From positions 1 through 7,487 of the forward strand of contig JAPLYR010000039.1 in assembly GCA_026395455.1 (NCBI GenBank): DNA of 7,487 bases, read 5' to 3'. The DNA is from Candidatus Roizmanbacteria bacterium (GTDB lineage Bacteria; Patescibacteriota; Microgenomatia; UBA1406; GWC2-37-13). The position numbers were made by a program, and so were the translations under genes. The notes below the pieces were generated by a model. It was given only the letters and a program-made list of their open reading frames with translations. It searched no databases and was not told the DNA's origin. This document shows positions 1 to 5,400 of this stretch, piece by piece; within the stretch, counting starts at the first letter, position 1; every line of letters starts with the position of its first letter.

Positions 1-427
1 TATTCCAATAGAGTTCATCATGATCGGAATAATAGGTTATTGCACCAGAAACAATATATCGGATGATATACGTGTGAAGACCGGTAATGGTCCTATTTGC
101 ATCGCCAATTTTTACTTTGAGTCGATTATTAACCCAAGAGCTTGAATAACTGTATGTGGTTCCCTTTTCGTCTTTAATACTTTCTACTTGCACGGCTAGT
201 TCATATTCTTTTCCATCACTATTTTTTTTAATAATGGGAATTTCTCTATAAATACCATGCCTATATGCATCTTCATAGTCGTAGTCAACCTTCTCTTCAA
301 TCGCTATTTTGCCATCCTTTTGAATGGTGATTTGTGAATCGAAGCTCCGAATAACCTCGGCATTCACTGGAACTGATAAAAAGAAGAAAAATAGTGACAG
401 AGCAACTGAGCAGATTGTCTTTTTCAT
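1..427 (-). CDS. DUF2207 domain membrane/secreted protein, N-terminal part (cut by window edge)
   Basis: The reading frame is open from an ATG at 427 down to base 1 without a stop, giving the first 142 residues. Residues 1-23 form a Sec signal peptide: KK at 2-3, a hydrophobic core rich in L and F at 8-19, and a V-N-A cleavage site before E24. The mature part carries hallmarks of DUF2207 (PF09972): a beta-strand 'QKDGKIAIEE' near 36-45, 'HGIYREIP' at 57-64, a 'GLHTYIIRY' strand near 116-124, and the 'ELYWN' motif at 138-142 where the window ends. Family members usually continue into a C-terminal membrane region with several helices and a Gly/Ser-rich tail, which would lie outside the window. 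The function of the family is unknown; it is an envelope protein with an extracytoplasmic N-terminal domain. A TATAAT box lies 6 nt upstream of the ATG and there is no Shine-Dalgarno sequence. It is transcribed divergently from the ORF at 538. Confidence 0.88.
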   Translation of the reverse strand, partial: MKKTICSVALSLFFFFLSVPVNAEVIRSFDSQITIQKDGKIAIEEKVDYDYEDAYRHGIYREIPIIKKNSDGKEYELAVQVESIKDEKGTTYSYSSSWVNNRLKVKIGDANRTITGLHTYIIRYIVSGAITYYSDHDELYWN

Positions 428-433
428 GCAATT

Positions 434-463
434 ATTATAACTCACTAAATATTGAGAAGTAAA
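434..463 (-). promoter_or_regulatory. Promoter of the DUF2207 gene, -10 almost touching the start codon
   Basis: On the minus strand a perfect TATAAT runs from 439 to 434. A partial -35 TTTACT (4 of 6 matches) runs from 463 to 458 with an 18-nt spacer. Only 6 nt separate the -10 from the ATG at 427, so the predicted transcript starts at or within a base or two of the A of ATG, which implies leaderless translation. The -10 is seen directly; the start-site position is inferred. Confidence 0.6.
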
Positions 464-492
464 TTCTATATCGTTGATTGCCGATATTATGG

Positions 493-521
493 TTGATTTG
501 TGGCTAAATATATGCTATAAT
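493..521 (+). promoter_or_regulatory. Sigma-70-type extended -10 promoter for the ORF at 538
   Basis: A -35 TTGATT at 493-498 is separated by exactly 17 nt from a perfect -10 TATAAT at 516-521. A TG at 513-514 gives an extended -10. The ATG follows 16 nt after the -10, so the predicted 5' leader is about 9-10 nt with no room for a Shine-Dalgarno sequence and none visible. TGCTATAA occurs twice here (513-520 and 526-533) and again in the promoter at 5381-5388, so the second copy could act as an alternative -10, though it would start transcription inside the gene. Confidence 0.65.
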
Positions 522-537
522 ATATTGCTATAAGACT

Positions 538-1905
538 ATGTCAAATACTTTTGAACATGTAAAAAGTTCCCCACAACTACTAGGTCCCGAAAAGCCTACA
601 AAAGGGATCCAACTTTATACAAGTAAAATTCAGCAATTTATGGACAACCCTGGGAACAGGCAGGTTATCGCAAGAGATATCACGATTTCATTTCTTGAAC
701 ATCCTGAGACACTTATTGACTTCACAGAAGCATTTCAAACTACAAGGACTACCAATAATGGAAAATATAAAGGAAAAGATTTTGAAACTCTTGATAAATG
801 TGTCGTGGATGAGATGCAACGTTATCCCCGCACCCATTTTCAAGAAATAGTTGATAAGCCTCAAAGATTATTACCTTTAGTGCGAACCATGACTGATATT
901 GATAATCCAGTCGATGCCTCCTTTACTGAAAAAGACTATATCAGACTTGACCCAAAACGAAAAGCACGCCTTTTTTCCACATATTTTTTTACTTCACTAT
1001 TTCAACAAGCTGAATATTTTCCAAAACAAAAAAATTCTGAACAGATTTCTTTAAATAATATGGTAGTGGTTCAAAAAAAAATCGTTGATTTATTTTATGC
1101 ACTTGCTCAAAACGTAGTGTATGATGATGAACCAGGCCAGAGAACCAGAACTCAAACATTCTTCATTGCAGCAATTGATAATATCATTCCACACATGATG
1201 TCTGTAGAAAGCCACACAGCTGGACTACTCCATACCGCTGCATTCTCAACTGATAATGATATCGTCGCAAAAGCCGCCCTCATTAATGTTGTTGCTCAAA
1301 TTATAGATGCAACACGACAGATGGATCGTTTTGGAGGTATTCAACAAGCAGTACAAGAAGAAAATGGAGTTGCTAAGAAATATCTTGCAGAAACGAGAAC
1401 TCAAGACCCTCTAAGACAAGATAAGTTAAAACATATTGATAAACATTTTAGGGTGCATATTGTACAGACAGATAAGGAAGCTCCTAATGATGATTTTTAC
1501 TTGTCGGAAGAAATGGATCCTCTTGAACGACACATATTTGAATATAATCCAGATGTTTGGTACGCATTTGCACGCATGTATTCAAAAAATTCTTCCGCTG
1601 GATGTATTCCTATCACGTTTCCAAGCGGAATTTGGAAAGGTATAGGTCATGGAGATGGAAAAAATACAGAGAGAACGTTTCGCCTCCTACAAACAACTTG
1701 GGGGTCAACAAGTGGAGAGCGGTTTGTCGCCATTAACCGTGCAATTCAAGATGCAATGTCACATTTACTCCCTATGATGGAAAATGGACAAATAGATATG
1801 AGTAGAATTAATACATCAATCAATCTCAATCAAAATGTTGGAGAAGTTCTACAGATGGGAAGTGTCCCACTCGATATGACTATTGGACATAAACTTGGGG
1901 GTTGA
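538..1905 (+). CDS. Unrecognised 455-aa cytoplasmic protein
   Basis: I do not recognise a family. The product is soluble in appearance, with no signal peptide and no convincing membrane segment. Residues about 175-275 look mainly alpha-helical with alternating hydrophobic positions (for example 'KKIVDLFYALAQ' and 'AALINVVAQIID'). The C-terminal third holds 'GIWKGIGHGDGKNTERTFRLL' type sequence followed by an Asn-rich stretch 'INLNQN'. There is no Walker A motif, zinc-finger Cys cluster or obvious nuclease motif. The ATG start is supported by an extended -10 promoter 16 nt upstream; no Shine-Dalgarno sequence is present. A run of nine As at 1073-1081 lies in frame. The 3' end overlaps the next ORF by 23 nt in the +1 frame and stops with TGA directly after a GGGGG run, so this ORF and the next could be one gene split by a single base. 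Homology cannot be judged by eye. Confidence 0.8.
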   Translation: MSNTFEHVKSSPQLLGPEKPTKGIQLYTSKIQQFMDNPGNRQVIARDITISFLEHPETLIDFTEAFQTTRTTNNGKYKGKDFETLDKCVVDEMQRYPRTHFQEIVDKPQRLLPLVRTMTDIDNPVDASFTEKDYIRLDPKRKARLFSTYFFTSLFQQAEYFPKQKNSEQISLNNMVVVQKKIVDLFYALAQNVVYDDEPGQRTRTQTFFIAAIDNIIPHMMSVESHTAGLLHTAAFSTDNDIVAKAALINVVAQIIDATRQMDRFGGIQQAVQEENGVAKKYLAETRTQDPLRQDKLKHIDKHFRVHIVQTDKEAPNDDFYLSEEMDPLERHIFEYNPDVWYAFARMYSKNSSAGCIPITFPSGIWKGIGHGDGKNTERTFRLLQTTWGSTSGERFVAINRAIQDAMSHLLPMMENGQIDMSRINTSINLNQNVGEVLQMGSVPLDMTIGHKLGG

Positions 1906-2638
1906 AAGGGACTTAAGGACTATTAAAGATGAGCTTACACATCCCCGCCGGGGAATTCTGGAACAAGGAATTACCGTGAAAATTAAAAAGGGGCAGCTTC
2001 CTGATGGAATTCCTATTGAATCGATTAAATTTAATCAAGCTGCATCTGAAGCTGAGGTGCAATTAGGAAAAACAAAGTTGAAGATTGGTATTAATATGAC
2101 TCAACCACCACCTTCTATTACGACGGTTAATGGTATGGAGTTGCCAGAAGGTGACGAAAAAGTATGGTTGGAATATGTTGTCTTGTCACCTCTTAAGGCT
2201 ATAACCTGCCCTGACACCTCAAAAATGAATTCTGGGGCAGATGATTCTATATTACTTTCTGATTTAGAAGGTGTACCAATTAAAGATGCCGTTAAAAGGA
2301 CTATTGAAATTCTCCACAAGAGCGTTGGGCATATGTTCCGCTTAGGATATAAAGCAAATGGTGAACCAAAAAAACCAACTGAGGAGCAGATAAAAAGGGT
2401 TATGTTGGTTCTGTTCCCACTACCTGGAGTAAAACAACTTAATCTGACAAAATACAATGAACTATCGTTAGGGCTTGGGGATAATCAAGTTAGAACTGCA
2501 GAAACTGATCCATATTGGGACTATGCAATATATAAAGAAGAAACATATGAAAGACATCAAAGAATAAAGTCTGCGGAAGTAGTTGCCCCACATGCATACG
2601 ACACACTTTCAAAGCTTCTCGCAGGTGAAAAACGATAA
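1883..2638 (+). CDS. Unrecognised 251-aa protein, possibly the C-terminal half of the preceding ORF
   Basis: I do not recognise a family. The longest reading starts at a TTG at 1883, with no Shine-Dalgarno sequence; another TTG (1895) and a GTG (1976) are possible, and no ATG occurs near the start. Residues about 25-105 look beta-rich ('ITVKIKKGQL', 'AEVQLGKTKLKIGI', 'KVWLEYVVLS'). They are followed by a helical section ('IKDAVKRTIEILHKSVGHMF') and a charged C-terminus. No signal peptide or membrane helix is seen. The weak start, plus the +1 frame offset across GGGGG at 1897-1901, leaves three readings: (i) a separate gene translated by re-initiation after the upstream TGA, (ii) a programmed +1 frameshift product, or (iii) a single 699-aa protein broken by a one-base indel or sequencing error. 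The long open frame after the junction argues that the protein sequence is maintained. The methyltransferase gene follows after 26 nt. Confidence 0.72.
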   Translation: MDINLGVERDLRTIKDELTHPRRGILEQGITVKIKKGQLPDGIPIESIKFNQAASEAEVQLGKTKLKIGINMTQPPPSITTVNGMELPEGDEKVWLEYVVLSPLKAITCPDTSKMNSGADDSILLSDLEGVPIKDAVKRTIEILHKSVGHMFRLGYKANGEPKKPTEEQIKRVMLVLFPLPGVKQLNLTKYNELSLGLGDNQVRTAETDPYWDYAIYKEETYERHQRIKSAEVVAPHAYDTLSKLLAGEKR

Positions 2639-2651
2639 AGATACCTTATAC

Positions 2652-2657
2652 TATAAT
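2652..2657 (+). promoter_or_regulatory. -10 box immediately upstream of the methyltransferase start
   Basis: A perfect TATAAT lies at 2652-2657, 7 nt before the ATG at 2665. This is the spacing expected if transcription begins at the start codon itself. No recognisable -35 is found at 16-18 nt spacing, where the sequence is A-rich coding sequence of the upstream ORF, so the call rests on the -10 and its position alone. The gene could also be read through from the promoter at 493-521. Confidence 0.45.
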
Positions 2658-2664
2658 TGTCATC

Positions 2665-3228
2665 ATGATACATATTCTTTTGTTCGTCATTATTGCTATT
2701 TTTATCGTTATTATTATCTTCTCATTTCCTCAGTTTTCTCCCGTCCCCTACTTTCCTTCAAACAGTAAGGATATGTGGCGTATTTTAGAAGCACTGGCAA
2801 TTCGAAACGATCAAACCATTATCGATCTTGGTGCGGGCGACGGAATCGTTATATTTCAGGCGGCAAAAGAATCATATTCAAAAAAACTTAATACTCGCTT
2901 TATAGCGGTCGAAATTAATCCAATACTTCTTCTCGTTCTTCATATCCGCCGTTTATTTCACCCAAATCGAACAAATATTCGAATTGTTAACAGAGATATG
3001 TTCGTAATGGATTATTCAAAACTAACCTCAACTGATCTTGGTAAATTTCAACCAGTTTTAACTTTTTATATCTATGTATCACCTTGGTTCATCGAAAAAA
3101 CAGTTTTAAATATTGTGAAACAAATCAAAATATTTGATCTTGTTTCTTATTTTTATCAAGTTAAATGTCTCCCAAAACATAAAGAAAAAATAGAAGTAGG
3201 AGTTCATAGTATCTTTACTTATAGCTGA
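2665..3228 (+). CDS. Membrane-anchored class I SAM methyltransferase, FAM173-like
   Basis: Probably a protein N-methyltransferase-like enzyme using S-adenosylmethionine. Residues about 4-20 form one strongly hydrophobic N-terminal helix (almost all I, L, V, F) with no cleavage site, so the enzyme is likely tethered to the inner membrane. Then comes 'PYFPS' at 28-32, matching the 'PYVPT' entry motif of FAM173-type enzymes. The SAM-binding motif I 'IDLGAGDG' is at 53-60, and the ribose-binding acidic residue is E83 in 'AVEINP'. A central 'IVNRDMF' strand and a C-terminal 'FYIYVSPWF' block also fit that family. Characterised eukaryotic FAM173 members methylate lysines of mitochondrial membrane-complex proteins; the bacterial substrate here is unknown. 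The length of 187 aa is typical of bacterial members. The gene is 26 nt downstream of the unknown ORF pair and converges on the amidohydrolase gene with only 2 nt between stop codons. Fold call is firm; subfamily is moderate. Confidence 0.82.
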   Translation: MIHILLFVIIAIFIVIIIFSFPQFSPVPYFPSNSKDMWRILEALAIRNDQTIIDLGAGDGIVIFQAAKESYSKKLNTRFIAVEINPILLLVLHIRRLFHPNRTNIRIVNRDMFVMDYSKLTSTDLGKFQPVLTFYIYVSPWFIEKTVLNIVKQIKIFDLVSYFYQVKCLPKHKEKIEVGVHSIFTYS

Positions 3229-3230
3229 AG

Positions 3231-4250
3231 TTATATTCCCACAATATTTTCTATATTCCCTCCCAAGAGAGCTTGACGTATAGAATCCTTCATTCCTTCA
3301 GTTGCCAGAAGTACTTTTGCAAGCGGCAAGATTGATGGATAATAGGGCCAATCAGAGCCAAAAAATAGCTTTTCATATCCATTGATATTAATCATTTCCT
3401 TAATGATTTGAGGAGGCTGCCCACTTAACTCGAGATATACTTTTTTATATTTTTTTGACAATACAATTGCCTCTTTATAATCAAGAACTCCAGCATGCCC
3501 AAAAATAAATAGATTGTCAGGAAAGTCCGCGCACATTTTTTTGAAATGAGAAAACTCCACATATCTTCGTTGCCATTCTGGTGAAATAGGACTTAAACCC
3601 GTGTGAAAAAGAATAGGGATATTGTATGTTTTTGCCAACTCATAAATTTCATATGCTCCTTTGTGAGTTGGTTTAAAAAGCTGAATTTGAGGATGAAGCT
3701 TAATCCCCTTTGCACCAAGTGCAATAAACCGTTTTAATTTCTTTTCTTTATTTCTTTCCATTGGGTGAAGCGAAATAAAGGGAATAAGACGCTTTTTTCC
3801 ATCCTCATGCAACGCTATAGACTTCAATATATGTTCACTATTATTGGACACAAGCGGAAAATCAATTGCAAGCACAATTGACCGCTTTATTCCCATTCTA
3901 TCCATTTCATTCAAGAGGTTTGGGATAGTGTGTGTCTTGCTATATCCTTGTCTATTAAATGCTCCCCGTATTGTCTCAAATCTCGCTTTTTTTGCATTTT
4001 TTTCTTCAAAATCTACTGCAGTATAGTGAGTAATATCAAATGAGTTATTCCGTTCAGGAAAAAAGTAATGAGTCTTTTCATGAAGAATAGTCAGATCTAT
4101 TTTCCGAGAGAATAAATAAGACCATCCCAGATGAGTATGAGCATCAATGATTCGGTATTTTTTATATTGAGGTTTTAAAACAAGCTTCTTATCAGAATTA
4201 ATTGCAAAATATGGAAGTCTAATAAGGTCATGGACGTCTACAAATTTCAT
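3231..4250 (-). CDS. Amidohydrolase family protein (Amidohydro_2, metal-dependent TIM barrel)
   Basis: A metal-dependent hydrolase or decarboxylase of the PF04909 type (339 aa, family-typical length). Visible active-site signatures in order are: 'DAHTHLG' with the HxH metal pair H38/H40 on strand 1; 'GIKLHP' at 182-187; 'FHTG' with H216; 'FGHAG' with H252; and 'GSDWP' with D300, the strand-8 aspartate. All expected metal and catalytic residues of the superfamily are present, so the enzyme should be active. The substrate cannot be told from sequence; the family includes ACMSD-like decarboxylases and lactonases. An N-terminal extension of about 33 residues precedes the barrel. There is no signal peptide, so it is cytoplasmic. 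Its ATG overlaps the TGA of the upstream HAD gene as ATGA, which implies translational coupling and a shared function or at least shared expression. It converges with the methyltransferase gene across a 2-nt gap. Confidence 0.9.
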   Translation of the reverse strand: MKFVDVHDLIRLPYFAINSDKKLVLKPQYKKYRIIDAHTHLGWSYLFSRKIDLTILHEKTHYFFPERNNSFDITHYTAVDFEEKNAKKARFETIRGAFNRQGYSKTHTIPNLLNEMDRMGIKRSIVLAIDFPLVSNNSEHILKSIALHEDGKKRLIPFISLHPMERNKEKKLKRFIALGAKGIKLHPQIQLFKPTHKGAYEIYELAKTYNIPILFHTGLSPISPEWQRRYVEFSHFKKMCADFPDNLFIFGHAGVLDYKEAIVLSKKYKKVYLELSGQPPQIIKEMININGYEKLFFGSDWPYYPSILPLAKVLLATEGMKDSIRQALLGGNIENIVGI

Positions 4251-4882
4251 GAGAGTAATGTGACAAGTTCTGCTGGGGTGTCAACAATATATTTTGCCCC
4301 AAACTTACGTAATGCATCTTTAGCATTTAATCCCCAAGTAACAGAAATACAATCAAGTTTTATTGCATTGCATGCCTCTATATCTCTTATTTCATCACCG
4401 ACGTAAATAGAATCTTCAAGTGGCATTTTATATTGCTTGAGAAGTGACAGTAAGGCTTTGTCTTTTCCAAAAATATTGAGTTCGCTGTGAACAAAGTCAA
4501 AAAATGGAGAAAGATTATGTTTCAAAATAAATTCTTGAATAGAGTCTCTTCTATTGGAAGATAATACGGCTAATGTATATCCTTTGTCTTTTAATTGCTT
4601 CAGTGCATGTAGTACGCCTTTACAAGGCGGGATGGAAAACATCTGTTTATTCATGCGATCCTGTCCTTTCAGGAGAAGGAATGGAATCTTAATCCATGGA
4701 ATGCCAAATTTCTTTGGAATTTCTTTGAGAGTGTGATTTCGAACCCATTCAAGATCTTCTGGGGTAATTTTCTTTTCATACCCAATGTCTTTCGCCATTT
4801 CTTGTATCAACGTCAACATTACGGGAACTGTATCAGCAAGCGTTCCATCAAAATCAAAGATGATATATTTCTTCTGCAACAT
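4247..4882 (-). CDS. HAD superfamily hydrolase (HAD-IA, phosphoglycolate-phosphatase-like)
   Basis: Likely a small-molecule phosphatase. I choose the ATG at 4882 (211 aa); a TTG at 4888 would add only two residues. Numbering from that ATG, motif I is 'DFDGTL' with nucleophile D10 and acid/base D12. Motif II is the Ser of 'VLSSN' near 108. The motif III lysine is K140 in 'FGKDKA'. Motif IV is 'GDEIRD' with D163 and D167 as magnesium ligands. Residues about 17-85 form the helical C1 cap inserted after motif I, as in Gph and PGMB-type enzymes. The 'FGK...YVGDEIRDIEA...VTWG' pattern resembles HAD-IA members often annotated as phosphoglycolate phosphatase. The real substrate is unknown. The stop codon overlaps the ATG of the amidohydrolase gene by 4 nt, so the two are one translational unit. 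Upstream is the heptamer-repeat region, about 8 nt from the start, so the 5' leader of this operon, or the promoter itself, lies within that repeat. Confidence 0.9.
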   Translation of the reverse strand: MLQKKYIIFDFDGTLADTVPVMLTLIQEMAKDIGYEKKITPEDLEWVRNHTLKEIPKKFGIPWIKIPFLLLKGQDRMNKQMFSIPPCKGVLHALKQLKDKGYTLAVLSSNRRDSIQEFILKHNLSPFFDFVHSELNIFGKDKALLSLLKQYKMPLEDSIYVGDEIRDIEACNAIKLDCISVTWGLNAKDALRKFGAKYIVDTPAELVTLLS

Positions 4883-4889
4883 AGTCAAA

Positions 4890-5015
4890 AAATCCTAAAT
4901 CATAAACACTAAATCCTAATCAAATAGTACAAAATTCTAAACCATAAACAAAACGGTTTATGATTTCAAATTTAGAATTTGTTTAGAGTTTAGGTTTTAA
5001 AGTTTAGAGTTTAAT
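4890..5015. repeat. Inverted array of degenerate 7-bp repeats (CTAAAYC / RTTTAGA)
   Basis: The non-coding stretch between the CDGSH gene and the HAD gene is a degenerate heptamer array. From 4895 on the plus strand the units read CTAAATC, ATAAACA, CTAAATC, CTAATCA, and later CTAAACC, ATAAACA up to 4950. After a short centre (about 4950-4955) the other arm reads in the complementary sense: GTTTATG, ATTTCAA, ATTTAGA, then GTTTAGA, GTTTAGG, TTTTAAA, GTTTAGA, GTTTAAT to 5015. Both arms also show an exact 21-bp (3 x 7) repeat: AAATCCTAA at 4890 and 4911, GTTTAGAGTTTA at 4981 and 5002. Inverted matches include AAATCATAAAC (4897-4907) with 4956-4966, and AAATTCTAAA (4932-4941) with 4971-4980, so long but AT-only hairpins are possible. 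The last unit covers the stop codon of the CDGSH gene. On the minus strand a T6 run follows the array just before the HAD start, so a weak terminator role is possible. Confidence 0.8.
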
Positions 5016-5271
5016 GCTTGTGACCTTCATCTTTTCCGCCACAACATCCTCCCCCACAACACCCTCCCTCTTCCTCTTCGCTCATTTCGATTCTCTTTCC
5101 CTTTTTATCATATTCATACAATTCATCATCTTTTTCGTCTAATGTGGCGTTATGAGATCCATCACAAAATGGCTGATTTTTAGATAATCCACACATACAA
5201 ACCTTAACTGGTTTTTCTGATGGTTTTAATTCGAAGGGACCTTTTTCTGTTTTAATGATAAGACGTGCCAT
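5011..5271 (-). CDS. CDGSH iron-sulfur domain protein with Cys-rich C-terminal tail
   Basis: An 86-aa small iron-sulfur protein. The 2Fe-2S-binding signature C-x-C-x2-S-x3-P-x-C-D-G-S-H is complete at residues 25-40 (ligands C25, C27, C36, H40), preceded by the usual short beta segment with 'GPFELKP'. Bacterial CDGSH proteins bind a redox-active, acid-labile 2Fe-2S cluster with 3Cys-1His coordination; partners are mostly unknown. After residue 45 the sequence is highly charged, including E65-E68. It ends in two CC pairs separated by glycines (C71, C72, C76, C77) and two His residues (H84, H86), which is not part of the standard CDGSH domain and could bind a metal or a second cluster. The protein is cytoplasmic, with no signal peptide or membrane helix, unlike mitochondrial mitoNEET. 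The ATG at 5271 has no Shine-Dalgarno sequence. The gene is divergent from the lipoprotein gene at 5401, and its stop lies inside the repeat array. Confidence 0.92.
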   Translation of the reverse strand: MARLIIKTEKGPFELKPSEKPVKVCMCGLSKNQPFCDGSHNATLDEKDDELYEYDKKGKRIEMSEEEEGGCCGGGCCGGKDEGHKH

Positions 5272-5287
5272 AGGATAATTAAGAGAT

Positions 5288-5310
5288 TTTATATAACAAG
5301 CCTCATTATA
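5288..5310 (-). promoter_or_regulatory. Candidate -10 elements for the CDGSH gene
   Basis: Two -10-like boxes lie upstream of the ATG at 5271 on the minus strand: a perfect TATAAT from 5310 to 5305, and a TATAAA from 5293 to 5288, which is 16 nt before the ATG. Neither has a good -35 at 16-18 nt spacing. The first would give a leader of about 26 nt and the second about 10 nt. Which is used cannot be decided from sequence. Confidence 0.4.
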
Positions 5311-5360
5311 CTAGAAATATTCTCTGCCTCATGGCTTATATCATGTAAGAATTGATATTC

Positions 5361-5389
5361 TTGCAAAAAATTTATTTTCTTGCTATAAT
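5361..5389 (+). promoter_or_regulatory. Sigma-70-type extended -10 promoter of the lipoprotein gene
   Basis: A -35-like TTGCAA at 5361-5366 (4 of 6 matches) is separated by exactly 17 nt from a perfect TATAAT at 5384-5389. A TG at 5381-5382 makes an extended -10. The ATG at 5401 is 11 nt after the -10, so the predicted leader is about 5 nt with no Shine-Dalgarno sequence. The core TGCTATAA is identical to that in the promoter at 513-520. Confidence 0.65.
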
Positions 5390-5400
5390 GCGCTACAACT

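Noticed and set aside
1073..1081. A9 run as a transcriptional-slippage recoding site
   Set aside because: The frame is open on both sides in the annotated reading and no useful alternative frame follows. It is most simply AT-rich coding for Gln-Lys-Lys-Ile.
1903..1905. TGA as a sense codon (code 25, as in Gracilibacteria/Absconditabacteria)
   Set aside because: Reading through TGA at 1903 meets a TAA a few codons later, and TGA also ends the methyltransferase and HAD genes at sensible family lengths, so TGA is a normal stop here.
2101..2457. 118-aa open frame on the minus strand inside the 251-aa ORF
   Set aside because: It is antisense to a longer plus-strand ORF, has no promoter or recognisable domain, and its Ser/Thr/Pro-rich composition is typical of a complement-strand shadow.
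4890..5015. CRISPR array or true telomere
   Set aside because: The repeat unit is only 7 bp and degenerate, with no spacers, and it flips orientation in the middle. It lies between intact genes rather than at a replicon end, so neither reading fits.
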